From contig NZ_JAGETZ010000008.1 in the NCBI RefSeq assembly GCF_017571495.1, positions 1 to 64,000 of the forward strand: a stretch of DNA of 64,000 nucleotides, read 5' to 3'. Of this stretch, positions 40,303 through 49,523 are shown piece by piece. The position numbers and the translations under genes were made by a program. The DNA comes from Hymenobacter negativus. Its GTDB lineage: Bacteria > Bacteroidota > Bacteroidia > Cytophagales > Hymenobacteraceae. Numbering within the stretch: position 1 is the stretch's first letter; each line of letters opens with the position of its first letter. The notes beneath the pieces are model-generated. The model was given only the letters and a program-made list of their open reading frames with translations, was not told where the DNA came from and made no database searches.

Positions 40303-42297
40303 ATGAAAATTAATTTCCTGCCCGGCGTGCTGCTGGGTGCGTCCTTGCTCGTGGCTGGGGCTGCGGCAGCCCAGGCTGTGAATACCGGCCCGGCTTTCGA
40401 TGCCCACACGCTGTTCAACCCCTCGTTTATTGAACAGCTCTCGACGCCTACGCGCACCGCCGGCGGCCAGCCCGGCGCCCAGTACTGGCAAAATGCGGCC
40501 GACTATAAAATTGCTGCCCGGCTTGATGAGAAAGCGGCCCGTGTGACGGCAACCGCCGACATCACCTACACCAACAACAGCCCCGATAATCTGGCCTTCA
40601 TCTGGCTGCAGCTCGACCAGAACCTGTACCGCGCCGACTCGCGCGGGGCCGCCGCGACAGCGGTAGCGGGCGGGCGCTTTGGCAACTCGGCCCGCGGCTT
40701 CCAGGGTGGCGACAGCCTGCAAACCGTGAACATCGAGTTGCACGGCAAAAAGCTGAAAGCCAACTACCGCGTGCAGGACACGCGCATGCAAATCATGCTG
40801 CCCGAAGAGCTGAAGGCCAAGGGCGATAAGCTGAAAATCAATATCAGCTACGGCTTCAATGTGCCCGAATACGGCTCCGACCGCCTTGGCCGTATGCAGA
40901 CCAAGAATGGCGAAATCTTCGAAATCGCGCAGTGGTATCCCCGCATGGCCGTGTACGATGACGTGGAGGGCTGGAACACGCTGCCCTACATGGTGGCTGA
41001 GTTCTACCTCGAATATGGCAACTTCGACTACACCGTGAACGTGCCGGCCAACTACCTCGTGGGCGGCTCGGGCGAGCTGCTGAACCCCACCGAAGTGCTC
41101 ACCAGCGCCCAGCAAACCCGCCTGGCCAAAGCCGCCGGCTCCGACCAAACGGTAATGGTGCGCTCGGCCGATGAGGTGACACAGGCGGGCTCGCGGCCTG
41201 GCGGCAAAAACGGCCGCCTGACCTGGCATTTCCGCTGCCAGCGGGCGCGGGATGTGGCCTGGGCTGCCTCGGCAGCTTTTGTGTGGGATGCGGCCAAAAT
41301 GAACCTGCCCAGCGGGCGCAAGTCCTTGGCCATGTCGCTCTACCCCGTGGAGGCGGCCCAGGACACGGCTTGGAACCGCAGCACGGAGTACGTGAAGAAA
41401 AGCATCGAATACAACTCGAAGCAGTGGTACGAATTCACCTACCCGGTGGCGACGAACGTGGCCGGCATCGTGGGCGGCATGGAGTATCCGGGCATCGTGT
41501 TTTGCGGGGCGAAGTCACGCAAGGCGAGCCTGTGGAGTGTGACGGACCACGAGTTCGGCCACAACTGGTTTCCGATGATTGTGGGCTCCAATGAGCGCAA
41601 GTACCCGTGGATGGACGAAGGCTTCAACACCTTCATTAACATCCTGTCGAGCAACGCCTTCAACAACGGCGAATACGCCAAGCAGCTGAACGATACCACC
41701 CGGCTGGTGGCCGGCACGGTGCGCAGCATCCTCGACCCCGCCACCGACCCGCCCTACACCGTGCCCGACGTGACCCAGCCCCGCAACCTGGGTTTCGCGG
41801 CGTATAGCAAGATGGGCTATGGTCTATTCTTGTTGCGCTCGGAGATTCTGGGGCCGGAGCGGTTTGACTACGCGTTCCGCACCTACATCCGGCGCTGGGC
41901 CTTTAAGCACCCGCAGCCCAAGGACTTTTTCCGCACCATGAACGAGGCCAGCGGCGAGGACCTGACCTGGTTTTGGCGCGAATGGGTGTACAACAACTGG
42001 ATTCTGGACCAGGCCGTGACCACCGTCACCTACGTCAACCAGGACCCGGCCAAGGGCGCCCTCATCACCATCGAAAACCGGGGGCAGGCCGCCATGCCCG
42101 TGACGGCCGATGTGACCGAAACCAGCGGCAAAACCACCCGCGTGAAGCTCCCGGTGGAAATCTGGCAGCGCGGTGGAACCTGGACCTTTCGCTACAATTC
42201 CACCACCCCGCTCACCCAGGTCCGCCTAAATGCCACCAAACTGTTGCCCGACGCGAACCCCAGCAACAACGTGTGGCAGGCCCAAGTACTACGCTAA
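40303..42297 (+). CDS. M1-family metallopeptidase
   Basis: A protein of 664 residues with signal peptide MKINFLPGVLLGASLLVAGA ending at AAA-QA. It is a zinc aminopeptidase of the gluzincin fold. The zinc site is HEFGH (His416, Glu417, His420) with the third ligand Glu439 in WMDEGFNTF. The substrate loop GGMEYPGI replaces the classical GAMEN. AEFYLEYGNFDYTVNVPANY in the N-terminal saddle domain and EASGEDLTWFWREWVYNNW near the end are typical. The C-terminal beta-domain (about residues 565-664) follows. It is likely periplasmic or outer-membrane associated and digests peptides. A family B inverted repeat starts right at its stop. Confidence 0.93.
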   Translation: MKINFLPGVLLGASLLVAGAAAAQAVNTGPAFDAHTLFNPSFIEQLSTPTRTAGGQPGAQYWQNAADYKIAARLDEKAARVTATADITYTNNSPDNLAFIWLQLDQNLYRADSRGAAATAVAGGRFGNSARGFQGGDSLQTVNIELHGKKLKANYRVQDTRMQIMLPEELKAKGDKLKINISYGFNVPEYGSDRLGRMQTKNGEIFEIAQWYPRMAVYDDVEGWNTLPYMVAEFYLEYGNFDYTVNVPANYLVGGSGELLNPTEVLTSAQQTRLAKAAGSDQTVMVRSADEVTQAGSRPGGKNGRLTWHFRCQRARDVAWAASAAFVWDAAKMNLPSGRKSLAMSLYPVEAAQDTAWNRSTEYVKKSIEYNSKQWYEFTYPVATNVAGIVGGMEYPGIVFCGAKSRKASLWSVTDHEFGHNWFPMIVGSNERKYPWMDEGFNTFINILSSNAFNNGEYAKQLNDTTRLVAGTVRSILDPATDPPYTVPDVTQPRNLGFAAYSKMGYGLFLLRSEILGPERFDYAFRTYIRRWAFKHPQPKDFFRTMNEASGEDLTWFWREWVYNNWILDQAVTTVTYVNQDPAKGALITIENRGQAAMPVTADVTETSGKTTRVKLPVEIWQRGGTWTFRYNSTTPLTQVRLNATKLLPDANPSNNVWQAQVLR

Positions 42298-42381
42298 AAC
42301 CTGTGCCCCGAATTTCCAATTCGGCCGGCGCGAACGTCCATCGTTCAACACCAGCCGAATTGGAAATTCGGGGCACAGGTT
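42298..42381. repeat. Dispersed inverted repeat, family B
   Basis: Arms 42298-42325 and 42354-42381 match perfectly over 28 bp; the inner part is CCCCGAATTTCCAATTCGGC. It begins with the last bases of the M1 gene stop and ends six bases before the DUF983 gene stop. A second copy lies at 54460-54537. Confidence 0.92.
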
Positions 42382-42386
42382 CTCGG

Positions 42387-42824
42387 TTACTCCTGGCCTG
42401 AAACGCCCATGTGGCGATGCCGCTGCCAGTCGCGGTTGTACTGCACGCCACCGAATAAATACAGCATCATTGCCCGCGAGTAACGTAGGATAACCGGCGT
42501 GAGCAGCACCGTAGCCCCGGTGATAATGGCCACGTACACCCACGTATCGGGGTTGCCGAGCAGGTAGTAAATCAGCACGCCGAGCACGAGGAAGGTGGCC
42601 ACGTTGAAAGCGAAGGTGATGTACATGGAGCCGAAGTAGAAGCCTGGCTCCGGCTCAAACGACTGCCCGCAGGCGGGACACTGGGCCGGCATCTGGGCAA
42701 ATTTGGTCACGTTCAGCGCCGAGGTGCTGAAGAGCTTGCCAGTGTGGCAGCGTGGGCAGCGCAGCTGGAGCAACGCCAGCGCGGTGGAATCGACGAATTC
42801 GGAAGGGGCAGTGGGTTCGGCCAT
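42387..42824 (-). CDS. DUF983 zinc-ribbon membrane protein
   Basis: A protein of 145 residues. Two CxxC pairs near the N-terminus (LRCPRCHTGKLF and AQCPACGQSFEPEPGFYFGSMYIT) form a zinc ribbon. Two membrane segments follow (FAFNVATFLVLGVLIYYLL and YVAIITGATVLLTPVILRYS) and a basic tail. This is the DUF983 plan; the family is widespread in Bacteroidota and alphaproteobacteria, with no proven function. An in-frame ATG eight codons upstream is also possible. Confidence 0.85.
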   Translation of the reverse strand: MAEPTAPSEFVDSTALALLQLRCPRCHTGKLFSTSALNVTKFAQMPAQCPACGQSFEPEPGFYFGSMYITFAFNVATFLVLGVLIYYLLGNPDTWVYVAIITGATVLLTPVILRYSRAMMLYLFGGVQYNRDWQRHRHMGVSGQE

Positions 42825-42987
42825 GACCGGCGTGGGGGAAATGAGCATACGTGACAAAGGCTATACGGAGAAGGGCGGCTGACGCTCGTACGGGAAGCAC
42901 AATCGCCGCTAAATCATTGTGCTGACACAAAATTACCAGCCCTACTATCCGCTGGCGCAGCCCTATTTCAGGCCTTTACAGGACAAA

Positions 42988-43848
42988 TCAACGCTGTTGC
43001 CGAAACGCCTCGGGCGTGGTGCCCGCATACTTGCGAAAGTAGCGCACGAAGTACGACGCATCTTCAAACCCCAGCTCATAGGCCACCTGGGCCACCCCCA
43101 ACGCCGAGTAGCTGAGCAAGCGCCGCGCCTCCGTGATGACCCGCTCGTGGATGAGGGCGCTGGCCGTTTTGTTGAGCACCCGGCGGCACAGGGCGTTGAG
43201 GTGGTTGGCACTGAGGTGCAGCAGTTCGGCGTAGTCGCTCACGCTGCGCCGGGTGCGATAATGCTCATTGAGCAGCGCGCCAAACTGCCGGATTTGCTGC
43301 TGGGCCAGGTTAGTTTCGGCGGCGGGTAGGGCGGGATAATGGCGGGCGGCTAGCTCCAGGCACAGGTACAGGTAGGAGCGGAAAACCTCTGCCTGATTGG
43401 CTTGCGGCGCCAGGTATTCGGCATAAAGCCGCGCAAAAAGCGGTTGGATTTCCGGCTCGTCGGCGGGCAGGTAGAGCACCGGTGGGTGCTTATGCTCGAA
43501 AAACGGGTACTCGTAGAGCCGGCTCCCGGGGTAGCGGAACAGGTAGAAATCCGTGTCGAAAAACACCAGGAAGCCGCGCGTGGCGGCGCTCAGTTGCCAG
43601 TGGTGCACCTGCCCGGGTGTGAGGAAAAATACGCTGCCCGGCCGCAGCTCATACGTTACCAAATCAATGGTATGCGTGCCACCTCCCTCGGTAATGTAGA
43701 GCAGCAGGTAGAAGTCGTGGGCGTGCGGCGCATTGACGTGCGGAAACCGAACCACGTGCGTTTCCAGCCGCTCGCAGTAATAAGGAGTGCGAGCCGGCGG
43801 CTGCGGAAACGAGGCCAGAGCCAGAACCGGCGGCGCAGAGGGTTTCAT
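42988..43848 (-). CDS. AraC-family transcriptional regulator
   Basis: A protein of 286 residues. The N-terminal cupin-like sensor domain has NAPHAHDFYLLLYITEGGGTHTIDL and RPGSVFFLTPGQVHHWQL. The C-terminal part carries two helix-turn-helix units: SVSDYAELLHLSANHLNALCRRVLNKTAS and the AraC signature VAQVAYELGFEDASYFVRYFRKYAGTTPEAFR. It is expected to activate nearby or distant catabolic genes upon binding a small effector. No obvious target is adjacent; the DUF983 gene lies downstream on the same strand, 163 bp away. Confidence 0.92.
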   Translation of the reverse strand: MKPSAPPVLALASFPQPPARTPYYCERLETHVVRFPHVNAPHAHDFYLLLYITEGGGTHTIDLVTYELRPGSVFFLTPGQVHHWQLSAATRGFLVFFDTDFYLFRYPGSRLYEYPFFEHKHPPVLYLPADEPEIQPLFARLYAEYLAPQANQAEVFRSYLYLCLELAARHYPALPAAETNLAQQQIRQFGALLNEHYRTRRSVSDYAELLHLSANHLNALCRRVLNKTASALIHERVITEARRLLSYSALGVAQVAYELGFEDASYFVRYFRKYAGTTPEAFRQQR

Positions 43849-44068
43849 AGTCAGGAGTAGCGAAACGGCGAAAATAGCGGGTGCCCCGCGCTCCTGTTCC
43901 CGGGGCCACCTGATCCGTAGGGAATGACCAGGGCACGCGTCTCTACACCTGAGAATGATAAACCAACTTTCTGAGCGCAAGCAGGTCGGAAAGTAAGGAC
44001 AATTCGTGTCATCTTTGGCCGCTGTTAACTTGCCCGCAATATTATGCCCGCGGCTCTACCCCCTCCAG

Positions 44069-45724
44069 ATGATAAAAACCATACTTTGTTTTTGGCTCCT
44101 TACCGTTGGGGCACTGTCTTCTGGGCGGGCGCAAGCGCCGGTTTGGGCCTGGGCCACCACGCCCATTCCCTTTGCTGCCGCCGACGAAGCTCGTCCAAAT
44201 TGTGCGGCCCTTGACCACGCTGGCAATGTTTTAGTGACCGGCTATCTGGTTGGCCGGGCCACGTTTGGGAGCTTCACGCTTACTGGTAGCTCGGCCCAGG
44301 GGCAGGATGGCTTTATTGGCAAGCTCAGCCCCACGGGGCAATGGCTGTGGGTTGCCCAGGCACCGCTGGGCTTTATTACGTCGGTAGTAGCCGACGGCGC
44401 CGGGGGCGCATTTGTAAATGGCACCTTTGTCGGAACAGCCACATTTGGGGCCACCCAGCTCACTTCCGTTGGCCAAGCCGATGTGTTTGTGGCCCGCGTA
44501 TCGGCCAGCGGCCAGTGGCTGTGGGCCACCAGCTTCGGAGGCCCGGGCTACGATGGTAACACCAGGGTACAATCCGACGCGGCCGGCAATGTCTGGCTCA
44601 GCGCGTCATTTTCCGGGCAGGTGAGTGTGGGGGCGCAGCAGCTCAGCAGTGCCGGGGCCACCGATGTGCTGGTGGGCAAACTCAGCGCGGTGGGGCAGTG
44701 GCTGTGGGCCGTGAGCGCCGGCGGACCCGATTTTGACGGCGCCAGTGCATTTGCGCTCGACGGTTCCGGCAACGCGGTGGTAGCTGGAAACTTTCGGAGC
44801 CAGGCCAGCTTTGGGACCACGCTGCTTACCAACCAAGGCATGGTTGGCGGGGACGTGTTCGTCGCTAAAATATCGGATACCGGGCAGTGGCTGTGGGCCA
44901 ACCGGGCCGGCGGCCCCAGTCCCATCGGCTGTGGGGCAGCGCTGGCAACTGGACAGGGCGAAACCGTGGTGACTGGTTTTTTCCGGGGCAACGCCACCTT
45001 CGGCAGCACCCTTCTCAATGGCCTGCCCTCCGGCAGTTCCACGCTGTATGTGGCCCGCCTCAGTGCCATGGGCCAGTGGCAGGGCACTGCCAGCGTAACT
45101 AATGCGAGCGGCAACGCCCTTGGGCTCGACGCCAATGGCAACGTGCTGGTAGCCGGGCAAATAGAAGGGGGCGCTACCTTCGGCAATACTACCCTGGCTT
45201 GTGCCGGCGCCAGCGACGGGTTTGTGGCGCAGCTGCCCAACAACGGACAGTGGGGCTGGGCACTTGGAGTAGGCGGGGCGGGTGCCGACTATTGTGCCAC
45301 CTTGTCGGCCGACCGTTTGGGTAATGTGGCCGTCACGGGTACCTTTCAGCGGGCCATGACCCTGGCCGGTAATTCATTCACCAACCAAACGCTCTATGGT
45401 TACGGCGGTTTTGTGGCCAGGATTATGGGTGCCGCATTGTCCACTGCCACTACCGGACTGGCCGAATCCGGGCTCACTGTTTATCCCAATCCAATAAACA
45501 CTAACCAGACCAAATGCCGCGTGCACCTGAAGCTGTCGGCTCCGGCTTCGTCCAAAGTACAGGTGGTGAATTTATTGGGTCAGCAGGTGGCTATGTGCGT
45601 GCCAGTGGCCGCAGCCGGCTTTGCAGAAGTTGACCTGCCACAGTTGTCTGCTGGGGTATACCACGTACTGGCTACGGGCTCCGATGGCCGGGCCTTGGGC
45701 AAAACCACGCTGGTGGTGGAATAA
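44069..45724 (+). CDS. SBBP-repeat secreted protein with T9SS sorting domain
   Basis: A protein of 551 residues. The signal peptide MIKTILCFWLLTVGALSS ends near GRA. Six repeats carry the signature (A/G)(K/R)(L/V/I)S..GQWLW: GKLSPTGQWLWVAQ, ARVSASGQWLWATS, GKLSAVGQWLWAVS, AKISDTGQWLWANR, ARLSAMGQWQGTAS and AQLPNNGQWGWALG. Between them recur D..GNVLVTG and ATFG. This is a beta-propeller-like array. The C-terminus is a T9SS domain (GLTVYPNPINTNQ, VQVVNLLGQQV, LPQLSAGVYHVLA). It is a surface or secreted protein of unknown binding partner and a paralogue of the broken gene at the left end. An upstream GTG start was rejected. Confidence 0.9.
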   Translation: MIKTILCFWLLTVGALSSGRAQAPVWAWATTPIPFAAADEARPNCAALDHAGNVLVTGYLVGRATFGSFTLTGSSAQGQDGFIGKLSPTGQWLWVAQAPLGFITSVVADGAGGAFVNGTFVGTATFGATQLTSVGQADVFVARVSASGQWLWATSFGGPGYDGNTRVQSDAAGNVWLSASFSGQVSVGAQQLSSAGATDVLVGKLSAVGQWLWAVSAGGPDFDGASAFALDGSGNAVVAGNFRSQASFGTTLLTNQGMVGGDVFVAKISDTGQWLWANRAGGPSPIGCGAALATGQGETVVTGFFRGNATFGSTLLNGLPSGSSTLYVARLSAMGQWQGTASVTNASGNALGLDANGNVLVAGQIEGGATFGNTTLACAGASDGFVAQLPNNGQWGWALGVGGAGADYCATLSADRLGNVAVTGTFQRAMTLAGNSFTNQTLYGYGGFVARIMGAALSTATTGLAESGLTVYPNPINTNQTKCRVHLKLSAPASSKVQVVNLLGQQVAMCVPVAAAGFAEVDLPQLSAGVYHVLATGSDGRALGKTTLVVE

Positions 45725-45857
45725 AATCGATAGCCTGCCCGGTGGTATCTCGTCCGCTTCAATGAGGGCACCATACGGGGCCAGTAGCGCCAATTTATGC
45801 CCAAGTAGTGGGCTAATCCGGTGAAAGGCGAGTTAAATTAAGTTGTAGGCGCGTTGC

Positions 45858-46574
45858 TTAGGCCTCGCGCTTGGCATCACACACGGGCACCCATTCATCG
45901 GCCTTGCACACGGGGCAAACGGCCGTTGCACCTCGGGCTAACTCTTCCACATGGCCGCATTTGCAGCAGGCGTGGGAGCCAGCGGCTTCCATGCGGCGCT
46001 GCGAGGCGGCCAGCCGCTCGGGCCAGATGGGCAGGCCGGGCAGCGCCTTCTCAGGAGCGTAGAAGTACGCGCTGAGGTTGCCGGTGGCCTCCATGTAGGC
46101 GCGGCGTACCTGGCCCAGGTGCTCAATTTGCTGCAGGCGCAGCTCGCCAAACAGCTCTTTCTGTGTCAGATTGATGTTGTTGAGGTTTTTGATGTTCACG
46201 CGGCCCTCTTCGATGAGCAGTACGGGCGTGCCTTCCAGCCAGTCGCTGAAGGGAGGATACCACTCGGTAAGGCGGTTGAACAGCCAGTACATGGCACTCA
46301 CGACCACAAACACAATGGCCACGGGCAGTAGCGGCGTATCGTGGTAAAACATGGTGTCGCCGGCCGCCGAACCCAGGGCCAGGATGATGCTGAGCTCAAA
46401 AATCGACAGCTGGCGCACCCCCCGTCGGCCCGTCACGCGAAGCGTGGCCAGCAGCATGAGGTAGGTCACGACGCAACGGAAAACGACTTCGAGTAGGAAC
46501 GTGCCCGGCGCGTCGGCCGTCCAGAGCAGGCGTTCCCAATCGAAGGGCGTGATGGGTTCGGCGAGTAGCAGCAT
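45858..46574 (-). CDS. DUF421 membrane protein with C-terminal zinc ribbon
   Basis: A protein of 238 residues of the YetF/YcaP group. Three membrane segments (FLLEVVFRCVVTYLMLLATL, LSIFELSIILALGSAAGDTM and LPVAIVFVVVSAMYWLF) lead to the soluble DUF421 domain: LEGTPVLLIEEGRVNIKNL, LTQKELFGELRLQQIEHLGQVRRAYMEATGNLS. After about residue 190 there is an added CCKCGHVEELARG..AVCPVCKADEW segment, two CxxC pairs forming a rubredoxin-like zinc ribbon, which ordinary DUF421 proteins lack. The function of the family is not known. An ATG 13 codons upstream is in frame; the shorter start fits family length better. Confidence 0.85.
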   Translation of the reverse strand: MLLLAEPITPFDWERLLWTADAPGTFLLEVVFRCVVTYLMLLATLRVTGRRGVRQLSIFELSIILALGSAAGDTMFYHDTPLLPVAIVFVVVSAMYWLFNRLTEWYPPFSDWLEGTPVLLIEEGRVNIKNLNNINLTQKELFGELRLQQIEHLGQVRRAYMEATGNLSAYFYAPEKALPGLPIWPERLAASQRRMEAAGSHACCKCGHVEELARGATAVCPVCKADEWVPVCDAKREA

Positions 46575-46840
46575 AGCACAAAGTGAAGGTAGGAGGGATG
46601 GCCGGGTGCTCATAAAGCAAAACAGTATCGGCTATGCAGGTACGCGCCCTAGTCTGAACAGTTGAGTGTTAATGGACAATTGCGGGCGAATTCCTTAGCT
46701 CGCTTTCCAGCCGTCTGCTTGGCTGCGCCGTACCTTAGGGTACTGCTGGGGTCTGGTTGGCTCTGACTGGCGGATGCCCTGGTGGCGTCGCGTTACCGGG
46801 CATAGCACTACGCTTTGGCCGGTGAAGCAGGGGCGTGCAA

Positions 46841-47929
46841 ATGCCTTTGAACCAGCTCGGCCGACGCCCGCCAGCAGCGACTAGTTGCCCTGTTGCCGTG
46901 AACGTTTATTCCCTGATTTTTCCCACCGCTCGGGCGGGAATGCTATTGCTGGCTGCGCTTGTCGCCCAGCCGGCCACCGCCCAAACGGCGCCTGTGCTGC
47001 GCAGCCGCACCTTTCAGCTTACCAGCACGGCTACCGTGCCCGTGCCGCCCGCCGGCACCAAAACCCTGGACCTCTGGCTGCCCGTGCCCCACGCCGACGC
47101 CTCGCAGGATGTGCGCGACCTGAAAATTGAGGCGCCGGTACCGTACAAAATCGAGAAAGGCGCCTACGGCAATGAGATGCTGCATTTGCGGCCCAGCGCC
47201 ATGCCCACTGCACCGCTGGTGGTGAAGCTTACGGCCCAAATCACGCGCCGCGAGCACCTGAACCTGCGCGCCAACGGCCCCACGGGTACCACTGCCGCTA
47301 AGGCGAAAAAGGAGAAAGCTGACCCCAATATGGCCCGCTGGCTGGCCCCCGACCGCCTCGTGCCGCTCGATGCCAAAATCAAGCAGCAGGCCGAAGAAGT
47401 AGTGGCGAAGGCAAATGCCAAAACCCCGCTCGAAAAAGCCCGCGCCATTTACGAGCACGTAGTGAGCACCGTGACCTACGACAAAACCGGCCAGGGCTGG
47501 GGCCGCGGTGATATTTATTACGCCTGCGACGCCCGGCGCGGCAATTGCACCGATTTCCACGCCATCGTCATTGGCTACTGCCGCAGCCTGGGCATTCCGG
47601 CGCGGTTCAGCATCGGCCTGCCGCTGCCAGTGGAGCGCGGGCGCGGCGAAGTAAAGGGCTACCATTGCTGGGCCGAGTTCTTCACCCCGGAAACAGGCTG
47701 GGTGCCCGTCGATGCCTCCGAAGCCGCCAAGAACCCCGATAAGCGCAACTACTTCTTCGGCGCGCACGACGAAAACCGCGTCGAATTCACCCGGGGGCGC
47801 GACCTGGAACTGACGCCCAAGCAAGCTGGCCCACCGCTCAACTACTTCGTATATCCCTACGCCGAGGCCGATGGCAAGCCGCTGGAGGTAGGCCGGGTGT
47901 ACGAGTTTTCGGATATCACGGCGCAGTAG
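46841..47929 (+). CDS. Secreted transglutaminase-like domain protein
   Basis: About 362 residues. The signal-like stretch ARAGMLLLAALVAQPATAQ lies some 30 residues in, so the true start may be later, possibly a GTG near 46898. An N-terminal beta-domain (LDLWLPVPHADASQDVRDL) precedes the papain-like transglutaminase core: ARAIYEHVVSTVTYDK, the nucleophile Cys in RGNCTDFHAIVIGYCRSLGIPAR, the His in GYHCWAEFF and the Asp in WVPVDASEA. These bacterial proteins usually act as proteases or peptide ligases rather than true transglutaminases. It ends two bases before the GH13 lipoprotein gene and is almost surely co-transcribed with it. Confidence 0.88.
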   Translation: MPLNQLGRRPPAATSCPVAVNVYSLIFPTARAGMLLLAALVAQPATAQTAPVLRSRTFQLTSTATVPVPPAGTKTLDLWLPVPHADASQDVRDLKIEAPVPYKIEKGAYGNEMLHLRPSAMPTAPLVVKLTAQITRREHLNLRANGPTGTTAAKAKKEKADPNMARWLAPDRLVPLDAKIKQQAEEVVAKANAKTPLEKARAIYEHVVSTVTYDKTGQGWGRGDIYYACDARRGNCTDFHAIVIGYCRSLGIPARFSIGLPLPVERGRGEVKGYHCWAEFFTPETGWVPVDASEAAKNPDKRNYFFGAHDENRVEFTRGRDLELTPKQAGPPLNYFVYPYAEADGKPLEVGRVYEFSDITAQ

Positions 47930-47931
47930 GC

Positions 47932-49398
47932 ATGATTCTTCCCACCCGTTTCCGCCCGTGGGCTGCGCTGCTGGCCCCGCTGCTGTGGCTGGGCGCCTGC
48001 CAGTCGTCGGGCACCCAAACTGCGGCAGAAACCGAAGCGCCTACTGCCGCAACCGATTCGGCCGCCTTCACCGTCCGGCATCCGGGCTGGGCTCGAACTG
48101 CGACTATTTACCAGGTAAATGTGCGCCAATACACGCCGCAAGGCACGTTTCGGGCAGCGGAGGCCGACCTGCCGCGCCTGCAACGGATGGGCGTGGGCAT
48201 TCTCTGGCTGATGCCCATTAACCCCATTGGCCGCAGCCACCGCAAGGGCACGTTGGGCAGCGCCTACTCCGTGCGCGACTACCGCGCCGTGAACCTGGAA
48301 CTGGGCACGCTGGCCGATTTGCAGCACTACGTAGCCACCGCGCATAAGCTGGGCATGCACGTTATCCTGGATTGGGTGGCCAACCACACGGCCTGGGACA
48401 GCAACCTGACCACCGCGCACCCCGACTGGTACACCCGCGACAGCCTCGGTCATTTCCGCCCGCCCGTGGCCGACTGGCAGGACGTCATCGACCTCGATTA
48501 CTCGAAGCCCGCCCTGCGCCGGTACATGACCGAGACCATGGCCTACTGGGTGAAAACCGCCGACCTCGACGGCTTCCGTTGTGACGTGGCGGGGCTGGTG
48601 CCGACGGATTTCTGGAACCACACCCGGCAGGAATTGGAGAAGATAAAGCCGGTATTTATGCTGGCCGAGTGGGATGAATTATTTCCGCCCACCTTCATTT
48701 CCCGTAAGGAGTTCGACCCCAACACCCGCCTGCTCGAAAAGGCTTTCGATGCCACCTATGCGTTACGCCTGCACGGCCTGCTCGACAGCTTGGGCCGGGG
48801 CCAGAAACCTACTGCCGACCTGGCTCATTACTGGGCCGCCGAGCGGAAGCTATACCCGCCGAGCGTGAACCTGATGACTTTCACCAGCACCCACGACATC
48901 AACGCCTGGGACGGCAGCGAGTACGAGCGCCTCGGAGCCAATGCTGAAGCAGAAGGCGTGCTCGCCATGCTCTGGCCCGGTATCCCGATGCTGTATAATG
49001 GCCAGGAAGCAGCGATGAAAAAGCGGCTGCGCTTTTTTGACAAGGACACAATTCCGTGGGGAAATTACTCGCTGCAAGGATTTTATTCGAAGCTATTGCA
49101 TCTAAAGAGTCACAACTACGCTTTGCAAAATTTTGATGCTAAATCTAAATTCAGGCTATTAAACAGCCCACCGCAAACCGTTCTGTTTGAACGCCGCAAA
49201 GACGAGGAAGGAATTGTTGTAGCCGTGAATTTGAGTGACAAATTTCAACAAGTGGCTTTACCGAAAACGTCTAATTTGCATGTGTGGTACTACGTCTCCC
49301 TATTTGCTACGCCCGAATATTCAGCTCTTGAGGATAATGACGTTGTGACCGTACCGCCCCACGGCTATCAGGTTTGGGAGCTTAACCCTCCTGAATAA
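47932..49398 (+). CDS. GH13 alpha-amylase-family lipoprotein
   Basis: A protein of 488 residues. Signal sequence with lipobox WLGAC predicts a lipid-anchored enzyme. The GH13 barrel is complete: TIYQVNVRQYTPQGTF, region I DWVANHT, region II DGFRCDVAG (nucleophile Asp218), region III FMLAEWDE (acid/base Glu246), region IV FTSTHDINAW (Asp322). The domain C is short. It should cleave or transfer alpha-glucan units in the periplasm or at the surface; exact specificity is open. The last 110 codons (from about 49050) are clearly AT-richer than the rest, suggesting recombination. It is closely related to the cytoplasmic enzyme at 50709. Confidence 0.9.
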   Translation: MILPTRFRPWAALLAPLLWLGACQSSGTQTAAETEAPTAATDSAAFTVRHPGWARTATIYQVNVRQYTPQGTFRAAEADLPRLQRMGVGILWLMPINPIGRSHRKGTLGSAYSVRDYRAVNLELGTLADLQHYVATAHKLGMHVILDWVANHTAWDSNLTTAHPDWYTRDSLGHFRPPVADWQDVIDLDYSKPALRRYMTETMAYWVKTADLDGFRCDVAGLVPTDFWNHTRQELEKIKPVFMLAEWDELFPPTFISRKEFDPNTRLLEKAFDATYALRLHGLLDSLGRGQKPTADLAHYWAAERKLYPPSVNLMTFTSTHDINAWDGSEYERLGANAEAEGVLAMLWPGIPMLYNGQEAAMKKRLRFFDKDTIPWGNYSLQGFYSKLLHLKSHNYALQNFDAKSKFRLLNSPPQTVLFERRKDEEGIVVAVNLSDKFQQVALPKTSNLHVWYYVSLFATPEYSALEDNDVVTVPPHGYQVWELNPPE

Positions 49399-49523
49399 GT
49401 AAGTCGCCGTTATTCGCTATACCTGCTCGGCGTGGCGCGACAGCGAGCAGGTACGGTGGGTGGCGTGAATCAACTTTCTGGGCTGTCCGGGAGTTAGCAG
49501 CACAACCTTCTATTTGCTCTTCA

